64,000 nucleotides of DNA from Tolypocladium sp. Sup5 PDA-1 (GCA_000750105.3 JPHH03000084.1:1-64000); one strand, 5' to 3'; counted from the first letter of the stretch, positions 12,985-23,710 are shown. Program-made: numbers and translations. Notes: generated by a model from the letters alone, not told the origin.

Positions 12985-13594
12985 TTAACTGGGCCATTGG
13001 GAATGCCTCTGTTTCCCAATGGCTCGTAGTGGCCTACCAAGTCCTGGTCCTCCAGTTCTCGAGCCGTTGCCCGGGCTCATACGGAGTGTGCTACGGCATT
13101 GAACTGTTTGACGACAGAAACAGAAAAGGAAGGTCTGGCACAGAGGCGAGCATTCGAACGCTCTGCCGAGAATCTCCATGCATTTTTCCACGGTCATGAA
13201 TTGACGGTTAGAAAACGCGAGTAATTTCACGCGGCTTAGATTCATATAATGGAACTTGTCAATCATGTCGGGATGAATAAAGACGATATAGCTTTTGTAG
13301 TTACGCCAACATCCTGCACGCGCAGTGCCATAAAGGCCGAATTCGAAGCCGCCAACCATAGCACTGGCTTGGCGAGGCTCACGACATACCGCCAGCAAGG
13401 CAGGAGGTTGATATTCCCGCCTGACTTCTACGATCGGAGGATCCGCGTGGTGCCCTGCTGAGGTTGTCGGTTGTGGATAATGTCGTGGCGATGGGGTTCG
13501 ATGCAGGGTTCAAAATGCGCCTTTCTAGAGCAGCCATCATGCAGAAACTCATGCGCAACTCGGGCGGTAGGTTCTTGAAGCGGTTGAAAGTCAC
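12985..13594 (-). pseudogene. 2EXR-domain protein, frameshifted
   Basis: The minus strand opens with an ATG and the block FNRFKNLPPELRMSF, the typical start of the fungal 2EXR domain (a divergent F-box-like motif, usually FxxFxxLPxELRxxIW). The second hallmark, YQPPALLAVCREPRQA, lies about 140 nt downstream in a different frame. The frame must change around 13460-13480 and no convincing intron joins the two. Downstream residues (FGLYGTARAG, YIVFIHPDMIDKFHYM, VKLLAFSNRQF) continue the usual 2EXR layout. I call it a recent pseudogene. A sequencing error at one base would restore a normal gene. Confidence 0.65.
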
Positions 13595-13723
13595 ATCGGG
13601 GCTTGAAATCGCGTCGAAACTGAAGAGCGGCTACGTAGGGGTTAGGCTTGGCAAACCGTGCTGAGACTGAGACACCAATGTTAGCAAGAGTGGTAGAACA
13701 GTAGAGGGATCAGTGGGCTCAAC

Positions 13724-13906
13724 CTACTCCGTACCATTTCGCCCGTTGCTTTTAGGGTCATCCGCCTTGAGGCTGACCGACTTCTTGATTTCATTCAATT
13801 GGTTCTCGATGGTCTTGAACCCTTCCTTGACAACACGGGCGAGGTCCTTGATGGTGATGGCATCTTCGACAGTGGCCCCAGAAGGGGAATCAAGCGTGGT
13901 CGCCAT
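13724..13906 (-). CDS. Possible small hypothetical protein (60 aa)
   Basis: An open frame of 60 residues starts with ATG and has an acidic/basic helical centre (DLARVVKEGFKTIENQLNEI) and a hydrophilic tail. Composition is protein-like and the predicted helix has coiled-coil character, but no family is recognised. It sits directly upstream of the broken 2EXR gene on the same strand and could be a remnant of something larger. Low confidence. Confidence 0.25.
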   Translation of the reverse strand: MATTLDSPSGATVEDAITIKDLARVVKEGFKTIENQLNEIKKSVSLKADDPKSNGRNGTE

Positions 13907-14689
13907 GTTGGTCCTCGTGAAAACAGCCGGATTGCGGCTGTAAGACCCGCCCGAGTCACGATTCGAGATGGTGGTGTTGATGCACGATCAGAAAGGGAAA
14001 GACAATTAGAGCTTGAGCAGGCTGCTTCAACAGGTTGAGGAGGGATAATGGACTGGTCACGAAGAGCTGGGGAGATAATCGCGTGATCCCCGAACCGCGG
14101 GGGGTGAGTTGGTTCAGTGAAGTCAAGTCTCAAGGCGTTGGGTGTTGTGTTGTCAGAGCTGTTGAGTTTCTGCCTCAGGCAGCAGTCAACCTGCACGCTT
14201 GTGACAACTGACACAAGCATTGACTTCCTGGGAAATCATTGCACAAACAACTCACCTTGCGCACGCAGCACCACCATGTGGCCCTGTGTTGGCCTAGCAG
14301 CCCCCAAGCCCTGAAGGACTCACATAAAACGAGCATATCCACCCGTTCAGCAACTTCAGCTACCAGCATCAAACCGCAGCCACGGCGCCCGAGACCTCGA
14401 CCATGGCGGTCACAGGTGCTGATGACTGAGCAACAAGATGAGATCTATGCCAACCCGGGATCCTATGGCGTTGAATCCGAATACCCCGTAATTGTCATCA
14501 TTGGGCCTCATTCTGCCGGCACTATTTGATGTGGTCGACTACCACGAAAAGGTCTCTGCACCTGTCCCAGGCACCCGACGCTTGCGACTCAGCTCAGGGT
14601 GGGCGTCCGCCAGCACAGTTACCATAGTGTGTTCACTTACGGGCATGACTGTGTCCAGGGCTAAAGGAACTGTATTTCGGCCGTCGACT

Positions 14690-15363
14690 GGACCACTCCG
14701 TGGGCCGGGCTTTCGCCGTGAAGCAGTATGTCAGTCAAGAACCCGAGAGAGGACGAGAGCTATGCCCAACTCTTGCAGAGCATCTCCCACGTGAACATAA
14801 TACATGGGCCCGATTATTAGGCCGGTCGAGGCTAACCATATCTGTAGGAGCACATTGTGATGAAGTGTCGTGTGCCTTCTTGAAACGCAGTTCCATCACG
14901 AGCGCTCGTGATGGAAGTAGTCTCTGTATCTCATACTATCCATGAGCTGAACATCACCCCATCAAGATATCAAGCCCGACAATGTCATGGTACAGTCAAG
15001 CGATCCCCTGTGCCGAGTTGATAGGTTTCAGCCTTGGCTTTTCCATTGATCAGACGGTCTGAACTCTTGCTACTACATGTTTGTGTTGGCGTAGTACGCA
15101 ACCCCTAGATCATGGCCAGGAGGGAGTATGCCGAAAAGTGGACATTTAGTCCCTCGGAATCACGGCAGTCGAGCTATCACACAGACTTCCACTCTTGCGG
15201 CGAGGCCGGACCTGGTGGCCGACGAGGATACAAGGTCACTTGGCCTCCAAAGCACCAGACGGATCTTGCAACTCCATTCCTCGCCGGCGTACTCATTCAT
15301 GGGCCTGAGAGATGGCCGTCCGCCAGGGAGTGCCTCGACATGCAGTCTTTTTGCCGAACATGA
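14690..15363 (+). pseudogene. Decayed Ser/Thr protein kinase
   Basis: Kinase landmarks occur in order on the plus strand but in different frames. GRAFAVKQYV (about 14702-14733) is the lysine strand of the ATP site. HQDIKPDNVMV (about 14969-15002) is the catalytic loop with Asp, Lys and Asn intact. A damaged DFG region follows near 15020-15050. The C-lobe end, HGPERWPSARECLDMQSF at about 15297-15351, resembles the RPSARECLxHxWF signature. Stops and frameshifts separate them. The glycine-rich loop is not clear, so the true 5' end is uncertain and may reach back to about 14400. This is a dead copy of a fungal kinase of unknown subfamily. Confidence 0.7.
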
Positions 15364-16816
15364 CGCTGTTCTCGGCCTACCTGGTTCTGGTCGGATGGAC
15401 AACGATGGCCCCGCGAAACACATCGGCATGAAGGGGAGATTAATTACAGCAAAAGCTGTGATAGTAATGGCATCCTGACGCTACAAGTCGAGACTTGCCC
15501 CCGCGGGGCTGAGTAGAGTGCCAACCAGCGAGCTGTCACATTTTCCCTGTTTTCGTGGGAGTTGCATGCCGTGTACGGACCATGCATGCGCGGTTCCAGG
15601 GCTCCTGGGATTGTGCATCTCTTGCACTTCGACTGTGTTGAAGTTCCAAGCCTGCTTTCCGAATGATCCCCGATCCCCCAGGAGGCTCCCGCTTCGGGGG
15701 CGTCAAGGTATGTTCACCCGGCGCGCCATCAACGATGAACTGGCCGATGGAAATTGAACCTCGGCTACCTTTGCCTCGCCAAGAGGCATTTGGTGTGCAG
15801 AGTAAACGAGCTGGTGGCGCAACTACTTACATAGCTCAGCTCGAGCAGGCCGCGAGCAACGGCATACCAGTCGTTACCAGACATTCTGCCCCCCAATCAG
15901 CAAAAAGCCGTCTCCACACCAAAGCTTGCTTCTGCACGCGCAAGCAGGTTTTGACTTCAAGCCTCGAAACGGCTTCGCAGCGTGTGCTAAAATAGCCTTT
16001 TGGGAGCTGCCAATTCGGGACTCGTCCAGAATACCGTTGGTGCTAGGCTAGCGAAACCTAACGGCTGGCATGGCAGAGGCAGGTCGAGCAGCTGCGAATG
16101 GGACGACTTGCTGGCTTCGGAGGAGGCACCTGAGTTCTGACCAAAGGTTAACCTCAGGAGCCATGGCGACCCGTGAGGTCCAAGGGCGGCTCCGCAACAA
16201 GGCGTCGTGGTGGAGTTGACTGCGTCTTCAGTCTTCAGATCCGGCGCTGCCGCGACGCCGAGAGCCCCAGGCTCGTATTTTGCACTCGAAGAGGTCATTG
16301 TGGCCCACAAGCCGAAATTTTCTCTACGTAGGAGAATTCATAGTCATTCTCTTCGGAAGCCATTGTAAGCTGTCAGCTGGACAGGAACCAAGGACCCACC
16401 ACTCGCGGTCCCGGGATTGGTTTGTTTGCGTTCTTCTCAGCTGGCATGAGCAGAGACCTTGGCACACAGTCCCGAGGTCGTACAGGGAGAACCTGCTGCC
16501 ACCGCGTAAGCTCAAGATGCATCATCTGAGCAAAGTGTAACCTCGAGTCCTCAAGCCCCTCGGCCAGATGAACTTTGACTCCTCACGATTCTAGTACGGT
16601 TCCGGATAGCTGAAAAGCTAACCCTCACGCCCCCCCCCTCTGGGAGCTTAGCAAGAACTTCCATGGCTTGGAGCTATTTGTTGATGGAGGGGGGTTGGAG
16701 AGGTATAACTACTCGGTGCCCGGCCATGTTCTTGATGCAAACGGTCAAGGTTCAGTTATCTCATTCCGACACAGAGAGTAACCGCAAGCCTCGCACCTAA
16801 TCCTGCTCCCACCACC
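15364..16816. other. Gene-free stretch
   Basis: About 1.45 kb between the kinase remnant and the aquaporin. Short frames on both strands show no family signature. The last 200 bases hold the aquaporin promoter. A C run lies near 16630. Confidence 0.5.
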
Positions 16817-17890
16817 ATGACTGTCAAGGAGAAGCTGCGTATCTTTATGAACGTTCGAGGGAACCGCATGCGCCAGCGGGGCGAGAGAGACCATCCTCTC
16901 CCCAGCTCGACTAGGAATGCTCTAACCGTCATTGTGGGCGAGTTCTGCGGGACGTTCATGTTCCTACTGCTCTCGTTCATTGGCGCTCAGACGGCACTGA
17001 CCACAAACTCGCCCGGCGATCCAAATGCTCCGCTGCTACCGTTCAGTCTCCTGTACATTGCCGCTTCCTTTGGCTCCGCCCTGGCTGTCAACGTCTGGAT
17101 CTTCTTCCGCGTCACAGGAGGCATGTTCAACCCCGCTGTAAGTCATCGCCACCAGATAGTTGCCTTGTCTATGAGCAGAGATTAACTATGAGCAAAGGTT
17201 ACCCTGGGTCTAGCCCTCGTCGGCGCCGTCAAGCCACTCCGAGCTCTCATGGTCTTCGTAACCCAGCTTGTGGCGGGTATTGCGGCTGCAGCAGTTGTGG
17301 ATGGCCTTCTCCCTGGGCCCCTGGGTGTCGCTAACAAGCTGTCTAATGGGACAAACATTGCTCAGGGACTCTTTCTGGAGATGTTCCTCACGTCGCAGCT
17401 CGTGCTGACGGTGTACTTCCTGGCTGTCGAGAAGCACCGGGCCACGTTCCTCGCCCCCATCGGCATCGGCATCTCCGTCTTCATCGCCCACATCGCAGGG
17501 ACCAACTACACGGGGACGTCGATCAACCCTGCGCGGTCATTCGGCCCGGCCGTCATCACCGGCTTCGTGGGCTACCACTGGATCTACTGGCTGGGCCCCT
17601 TTATGGGTTCTGCTCTGGCATTTGCCGTTTACACTATCCTCAAGTGGCTGGACTACACCTCTGCCAACCCCGGCCAGGATGCGGACGATATTGAAAAGGG
17701 AAACAGGGCGGCCCTGGAGCAGACGACTTCGATGAATGAGAAGAGGCACGCGGTCCCGAGCGATGCCGGTACCGGTGCCAGTGACCAGTTCCCCCTGAGG
17801 GAGCCGTCGACGCCGGGAACCCGGAAGGACAGCGTCCCCGGCGACCAACCTGTTACTCCCGGAGGGATGAGCAAGAACGGAGGTATTTAG
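16817..17890 (+). CDS. Aquaporin (MIP family water channel)
   Basis: Two exons, 16817-17137 and 17198-17890, separated by a 60-nt phase-0 intron with GTAAGT donor and AAAG acceptor, give 337 residues. The intron falls directly after the first selectivity motif: GGMFNPA closes exon 1 and VTLGLALVGAV opens exon 2. The second motif, SINPARSFGPA, and six hydrophobic segments complete the aquaporin fold. Hydrophilic ends (basic N terminus, Ser/Pro/Asp-rich C-terminal tail) face the cytosol. The Arg after the second NPA and the short loops fit an orthodox water channel more than a glycerol facilitator, but the subclass is inference. It is convergent with the amidohydrolase at 18245. Confidence 0.93.
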
Positions 17891-18244
17891 GTGCATTCTT
17901 TCGGAACCGGACTTGCACGTACCCTGACATGGGACTCGGAGTTGGGGGATACTTAATCATGGCGCCTGAACATGAAGTAGACAAGCGTTGGCAGCATCGA
18001 GGTGAGGTCACCTCAGGATTTGACCTTGATTCTAGCTTATTTCTAGGACATTAATTCAAGTAGCCTGCTTGTGGGAACAAGCTGTATTTATACTTCGTAT
18101 TTAATCTCCTGGTCCCCTCTCAGGTTGCCTCGATATTTGGATGCCCGAATGCCACCCTGCCTCTCTGTGATATGGTCATCTGTTTTGCGAATTCTACATC
18201 AAAGCCACACCCCCCAACCTACATGACAATTGAAACACTCTCAC
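17891..18244. other. Convergent 3' intergenic region
   Basis: Shared 3' flank of two convergent genes. It holds AT-rich polyadenylation-like DNA and one TACTTCGTA motif at 18091-18099, and no coding frame. Confidence 0.5.
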
Positions 18245-19717
18245 CTACTCCAGCTCCTCTCCCCACGGCCCAATGCCGGGCCCCTTGAAGAGCTTCCCGC
18301 CCTTCCACACCCACACGATGTTGCTCTTCTTCTGCAGGACCTTGACATCCTCGACGGGGTTCTCCCACACGCCAATCATATCGGCCTCGTACCCGACCTT
18401 CAGCTGTCCAGTCTTGGGGGCCTGGCCCTTGACCGTTAGCGGTCCGTTGGCCGTCGCCGCCTTGATCGCCTCCAGGCTGCTCATGCCCGCCTGGACGGCG
18501 TAGTCGAGTTCGACGGCCATGTTGAAGCCTGGCGGCGTGTCCGTCCCCAGCGCAAAGGTCACGTCGGCTTCAATGGCCAGCCTGTACGCGTTGAGGTGGT
18601 TCGAGCCGCACAGCTTGGCCTTGTCCCAGATGATCTTGGGCAGGCCCTTTCCGCCGGTCTGGAGGAGCATGTCGACAATGGTGCGCGTGGCGACGTAGAT
18701 GGTCCCCTTTTCCTTGATGAGGTCGATGCACTCCTGGTCCGCGAAGGAGACGTGCTCGACGCTCGTCACCCCGGCGCGGACGGCCTGCAGGATGCCCGGC
18801 TTTCCGTGGACGTGCGCGGCTACTGCGCGCTCCATGCGGGACGCCTCGGACACGATGGCGTCAAGCTCCTCGGGGCTGAACTGCGCGTATAGGGGGTTGT
18901 CGTCGCGGGAGAGGACGCCCCCGGAGGCGAGGATCTTGATGCACTTTGCGCCGCGGCGGATCTGGAGGCGCACCCCCTTGCGGCACTCGTCCACGCCGTC
19001 GACGAGGCAGCTCATCGTGGTCCCAAAGTGGCCGGCCTTGACGGACCCGACGCCGAGGTTGAGGATGGCGTCTCCGGCCGGGAGCGCAAAGATGTCGCCG
19101 TGCCCGGCGAGCTGGCTGAGGCAGGCGCCCGCGCTGTACACGTTGGGCCCGACGATGGTGCCGTCCTCGATTGCCTTGGAGACCTCGCAGCCATAGCCCG
19201 CGACGTCTCGCAGCGAGGTGTAGCCGCGCTGAAGGGACTCCCAGCATCCCTTGGCCAGTCGCGCGCCGGCCGTGGCTGGATTGTCGGCGATGAAAGTCAG
19301 TCCCGTGGTGCCCTCTTGCTCGGCCGACTCATCGTTTTCACCCCCGAAATGGACGTGGACATCCCAAAGGCCAGGCATGAGGTACGGCACAGCGTGAACC
19401 TTGTGAGGCTGCCGGGTGTACTCTTTGGGCAGGTCGGCCTCCTTGCCGACCCAGGTGATGATCTTGTTCTCCGCGACGAGCGCGGCGTCCTCGATGGGCT
19501 CGCCGTCGCCCGGGATGAGCAGCTCGGCGGTCACTATGGTGTATGAGGTCTTTTTGGCCACTGATTCATCCTGGTCGTCTTCATGACGAGACGGAGCAGA
19601 GCTCCTGGTCCGGACGGCGATGCCCAGGCCAGTAGAGTAGATGCGGCTGGGCAGCTCCTCGGGGGAGTCACCAGCAGGCTCAGGGTAGTGCGGGATCACG
19701 CGTCTCGTCATTGTCAA
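18245..19717 (-). CDS. Amidohydrolase, Xaa-Pro dipeptidase / ochratoxinase-like
   Basis: A single-exon protein of 490 residues of the metal-dependent amidohydrolase superfamily. Visible metal-site elements in order are HVHFGG (His121, His123), the strand CIKILASGG with the candidate carboxylated lysine, AAHVHGKPG, VEHVSF and LGTDTPPGF with the final Asp. The flanking beta-sandwich (IVTAELLIPGDGEPIEDAAL and the C-terminal KVGYEADMIGVWENP) is also typical. The nearest named relatives known to me are fungal imidazolonepropionase-like amidohydrolases, including the enzyme that cleaves the amide of ochratoxin, and bacterial Xaa-Pro dipeptidases. Substrate cannot be read from sequence. The first 55 residues are polar and poorly conserved-looking, with no clear signal peptide. 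A long open frame on the opposite strand is a codon-bias shadow. Confidence 0.88.
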   Translation of the reverse strand: MTMTRRVIPHYPEPAGDSPEELPSRIYSTGLGIAVRTRSSAPSRHEDDQDESVAKKTSYTIVTAELLIPGDGEPIEDAALVAENKIITWVGKEADLPKEYTRQPHKVHAVPYLMPGLWDVHVHFGGENDESAEQEGTTGLTFIADNPATAGARLAKGCWESLQRGYTSLRDVAGYGCEVSKAIEDGTIVGPNVYSAGACLSQLAGHGDIFALPAGDAILNLGVGSVKAGHFGTTMSCLVDGVDECRKGVRLQIRRGAKCIKILASGGVLSRDDNPLYAQFSPEELDAIVSEASRMERAVAAHVHGKPGILQAVRAGVTSVEHVSFADQECIDLIKEKGTIYVATRTIVDMLLQTGGKGLPKIIWDKAKLCGSNHLNAYRLAIEADVTFALGTDTPPGFNMAVELDYAVQAGMSSLEAIKAATANGPLTVKGQAPKTGQLKVGYEADMIGVWENPVEDVKVLQKKSNIVWVWKGGKLFKGPGIGPWGEELE

Positions 19718-21543
19718 TGCTTTGTGAGTTTATACAGATATATGTTATATGCAGGTTGTTTAAGCAATTAGCTCTCTAAAGCCAGGAAATGAAGCAGAGT
19801 AAGAAGGATAAGCAAGAAAGAGCTGCCTCGCGGGCGGCTTCAAGTAGCAACCAGCTTCGGCGAGCGGGGGGCCGACCCAAGCTCACGGCGTTACTCGTTC
19901 GGGAAGGTCGCTGACCCTGGGTCCGGGGTTATCGGGCCCGGGGCATCGGCATGGTCCCGACTTCACCTCCGTTTGCCGTTGATCGAGAATCCTGGGGAGC
20001 GTGTCAAATGCAGAGCTAGCACAATGCCGCGTCGCGGACGTGAAGATTTCAGAAGACAGCACTCCGTACTCCGTAGAGAGGAGCCCCTAATGCAGTTGCT
20101 GGACACTGTCAGGATGGGAAGGGGTTCAGGTACTTCGTACAGCCCATGTCGGCGGTCGCCGTGAGTGGGGCCGCGTCCCGTACCCGAGGCCCGCAGCTCG
20201 CCCACGTCAACTCTTCAAGGTAAGGCGGTCACGATTCAACGACAGTCCAGTTACCCGCGTGACAACAGTGGCGTTTGGTGCCATTAAGCTGTGCTGAACT
20301 TGCCCGTTTTCTTGACATTGAGCGTCTCTTTGCACCCTGCGCCGAGTCCATGGAGGTCCGACAAGCTTCGGGTACCTGAGCCGTAGGCAGACAGGGGTGC
20401 CGGATCATGCCGCACGTGGCACGACAGCCCATCTTCCACAAAGCCCAAGTTCGGCAACTCGTTGCTTTGAGAGTTCAAGAACGGGAGAAGCCCTGTTCAC
20501 GATGAGTGGCACAGGATCCTGAACAATTAATCTCGTCTTATCACAACTCGGCGGGGCTGGCTGATGCCAGAAGAATGTGTGTGTAGGTGAGTGCAGCGAG
20601 CCTAAGGCTGCGGCAACTCCAAATGCAAGAAAGCTTGACGTCCCGAGATAATGATAGTCATTCCTGAGTTGTCCCGGGCGGAGACGTGAGGGGTATTCTA
20701 TCATCTATGTCTATGTGCTTTATGATCATGGCGTCATTGCTGACGCTTCTCATAGACTGAGACACGGCGACAGTGCACCGCCGTAGTTCAGCCACCTTGC
20801 AGAAACTCTTCCTGCCGCTGGAAATCGTGCCAAGAGACAGCCGGAGTATCGCGACAAGTCTCGGCTCATCGCCGTGGTCCGTGATTCGAGTGGTCATGAT
20901 ATTGATCCCGTCAGCGCACGAACATATCCAGCCGCAACGCCCCCTGCCGGCAGCTAAGAAGGGAAACCAATACCTTTCATTTAAGGCCACCGGCAGTTGG
21001 TGCCCGATAACCCCTCAAAAAGAACCGGTCAGAGATGGCTTCTTCTCAGGTTTGGCAATAAGATTACTATCACAACTACCCACACATCTCATGCCGCGGC
21101 TGATCAACGTCAAGAGCTTACCACAATATGCCTGGGTACCCGAATAAGCTTACATCCGTGGCGTCCTCTCCTCACACGGGGATCGCGGAATACGAACAAG
21201 TAAAGCTTTCATTGGGCTTGCAGCCATGCCCTTGACAGCCGACCGGACTTCATACATGAGCTGAGCGAACTGATCAGACACCGATTGGCGCGCTGTGCCG
21301 TCCTCACGCAGTTCATGCCGTCTCTCATGCGCAGACGGCCCGTATGCCCACGCCTCGGTCATCCGGTGAGCATCAGCTCGGCTTGGCACTTCTGATGTGC
21401 GTCTGGTGATGAGGCCCAGGGAATTGAAGCGCGGGGATGGCTGGCTGAAATGCAGCTTCGCGAGGGCGGAAGGCTGCACCACGGGACGTTGCTCGAGTAT
21501 GAATTGCAAGGTCTGAACCCGATTCTGGAGCTAGACAGACAAC
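19718..21543. other. Gene-free stretch
   Basis: About 1.8 kb without supportable genes. It holds a doubled ACTCCGTACTCCGTAG at 20061-20076 and TACTTCGTA at 20131-20139, both members of the dispersed motif family described under findings. Short frames near 20658-21147 were inspected on both strands and show no domain. Confidence 0.5.
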
Positions 21544-21590
21544 GCTCAAGTTTCTGATCTCTCGCTCAAGCTTCTGCTCTCTCGCTCAAC
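21544..21590 (+). repeat. 20-bp direct repeat in the leader of the Cys-rich gene
   Basis: Two full copies and a partial third of a 20-nt pyrimidine-rich unit starting GCTCAAG begin at 21544, 21564 and 21584, just upstream of the ATG at 21642. It probably lies in the 5' untranslated region or core promoter. Confidence 0.7.
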
Positions 21591-21641
21591 TCGACTCTTC
21601 TACGACAAGTCTACATAAACGCCGTCCAAAGTCTCTCCACC

Positions 21642-22076
21642 ATGCTCGTCAACCACATCCTCGCCTTCACGGCCCTCGCCAGCCTCGGCGCTGCGCAAAC
21701 CGCCGGATACGGCCGACCCTGCGGCTTGAAGATTGCTCCATGCCCCGAGGACAGCATTTGCAAGCCAGACTCGCCTAAATGCACCGACCTCAACGTCTGT
21801 AAAGGCACCTGTGTCCTCAGAAACACGTACCCTCCCTGCGGCGGCCACCGACCCTACCCGCATAAATGCGACGGCAAGTCGGAGTGCCGCGACGACCCGC
21901 GGCACCCCGACGGCTGCGGTCTTGCCTGCGACAAGCCAGGCATCTGCATCCCCAAGAACCCCCCGCGCTGCGGCAAGTATATCAGTTGCCCCAAGAGGCT
22001 GTACTGCTACGATGACCCGAGGGATAAATGTGTTCCGAAGAAGGGTGGTGCGGAATGCCCCGGCATTTGCTTGTAA
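21642..22076 (+). CDS. Small secreted cysteine-rich protein, three six-Cys repeats
   Basis: A 144-residue intronless protein with an N-terminal signal peptide (MLVNHILAFTALASLGAAQ, cleavage likely near residue 19). The mature part has 18 cysteines, about 14 percent of its residues, arranged as three consecutive blocks of six. The blocks open at CGLKIAPC, CGGHRPYPHKC and CGKYISCPKRLYC and end in short C-x3-C type motifs (CKGTC, CGLAC, CPGIC). The even number of cysteines and the repeat suggest three small disulfide-knotted modules. There is no membrane segment after the signal peptide. Secreted proteins of this kind act outside the cell as effectors, antimicrobial proteins or wall components. 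No specific family is recognised and function is unknown. Confidence 0.85.
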   Translation: MLVNHILAFTALASLGAAQTAGYGRPCGLKIAPCPEDSICKPDSPKCTDLNVCKGTCVLRNTYPPCGGHRPYPHKCDGKSECRDDPRHPDGCGLACDKPGICIPKNPPRCGKYISCPKRLYCYDDPRDKCVPKKGGAECPGICL

Positions 22077-22231
22077 GGAACTCAAGCATCTGTGGACGAG
22101 AGGACGTTCTGGACAGGGGACTGTCTCTGGTTTTCTTTAATCGAGTATGGACGAATGAGAAAATTTAAAACCCAAAACAAGGTCTAATTGAAAGCCTATT
22201 GTCTCCTCTATTTCAATTTTATGCATATCCG

Positions 22232-23710
22232 TCATGCCTGCACCGCTGTGTAAGGCGTCCCGTACGGCTCCAGGTTGATACCCTCAATGTCTATGTACCC
22301 GTACTTGGAGCCGTCGTCGTTGGCCGCCATCGCCTGCCCCCATTTCTGCATGGACTCGTCAAAGGCTTCCTTGTGGTCTTCTCTGCTTAGGTCCAGAGGC
22401 TCCTTATTCTTGCCGACCGTGCGAATTCTAAGGGTGATGGCTGTCAGCTTTCTCGTCTCGACTCTCAGTGAGCATGGCGGCGCCACTTACTGTGTCCCGG
22501 CCGCGACGTTCGTCACGCCAAAGTCTCCCTCGTCCAGCAAGTAGTCAATCGCACCGCCAACACTCCCATCCAGGATCTTCTGCGGCAGGTCGAACTCGTG
22601 GCACGCGGGACGCCCCAGTCCCACGCCGTGGACCGTGTCCAGCGCGCCGACCATGCCGTCCACCGTCCGCAGCCCTCCGGTGACGTAGGCCTTCGTCCTG
22701 TTCAGCTCCGGGAGGATCATGTCGGCGAACTCGAGGAAGAAGGCCTCGCGCTTCCGGGTCGACTCGCGCGTGTGCTTGAAGGCGAGCTCCTGGTACGTGC
22801 CGCCCGACAGCTCCACGAAGTCGAAGCCGTGCTGCTCGAGCGCGGCGCAGAGTGTCCTGCAGTCCTCGGTCGAGAAGCCGCCGCTCTGGAACTCGACGCT
22901 GTTGACCTTGATGCCCAGACTGAAGGACTTGTCCGGCACGCGCGCGCGGATGGCGTCGCTGATGTCGAAGATGATGCGCGCGCGGTTGAGCACCGAGCCG
23001 CCGTACTGGTCTGTCCGCTTGTTCGTCGACGGCGCGAGGAACTGGGCCAAGAGGTATCCGCTGCCGCCTCTGTAAGCACACAGCCTTTTGCTTCGTTACG
23101 TTCAAGGGCGAATCACTTACTGGGCGCCGTGTAGTTGAACACCGTCATAGCCTGCCTTATAGAGGTACTCGGCGGCGTGGGCGAAGCCGTCGATGACAGC
23201 ATCAAAGTCCCTCTTCTCCATCGGCCGCGGCTTGGCAAACTGCATGCCCATCACCTGGCCCTCGAGCTGCACATCGCTCGCCGAGATGGGGTGCTTCTGG
23301 ATATCTTCCGACACCTGCCGCCCCGGATGGCTGAGCTGCGCGACGATGAGGCTGCCGTGCTCCTTGGCCGCAGCGCCCAGCTTCTTGAATGCATCGAACC
23401 GATCTCCAGAAAAGGGGGCGTCGCGAGGAACGATGGGGTTTCCGGCCGCTTCCAGCTGGTCGTACTCGATCATTACGTTGCCGGTCAGAATGAGCCCGAA
23501 GCCGCCCTCGCCCCAACGCCGGTACACGTTGATGAGCTCGTTTGATGGCACGCCGCGCCTTTCCAGGTTCTTGGGGTCCCAGGACGACAGCCGCTCCGTC
23601 ATGGCCGCCTTCAGAAAGCGGTTCTTGGCCGTCTTGCCGCTGAACTCGAACTTGAGCGGCTGGGCGAGCGGCGAAGGGTCGGTCTTTGGGGCGGAGAATC
23701 GTCGCGTCAT
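22232..23710 (-). CDS. NADH:flavin oxidoreductase / Old-Yellow-Enzyme-like protein
   Basis: Three exons on the minus strand, 23121-23710, 22491-23069 and 22232-22427, join in phase to 454 residues. The introns are 51 and 63 nt with GTAAGT donors. The N-terminal part carries the family signature KNRFLKAAMTERL, then GLILTGNVMI, IVAQLSHPGRQ, the substrate-side block GYDGVQLHGAQ, and in exon 2 FLAPSTNKRTDQYGGS, FVELSGGTYQ and VTGGLRTVDGM. This is a TIM barrel that binds FMN and uses NAD(P)H to reduce activated alkenes. Relatives occur in both detoxification and secondary metabolism. Choosing the later acceptor (CCCTTAG) for exon 3 avoids an in-frame stop. It is likely cytosolic, with no signal peptide. 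Confidence 0.92.

Noticed and set aside
15663..15995. 110-codon plus frame after the kinase remnant
   Set aside because: One helix-like stretch is visible, but nothing links it to the kinase or to another family.
19028..19546. 172-codon plus-strand frame opposite the amidohydrolase
   Set aside because: It lies entirely within a conserved single-exon gene on the other strand. It is explained by the GC-rich third codon positions of that gene.
21600..22085. 161-codon minus-strand frame opposite the cysteine-rich gene
   Set aside because: The plus strand has a signal peptide and regular cysteines. The minus frame has no motif and starts in the 3' flank.
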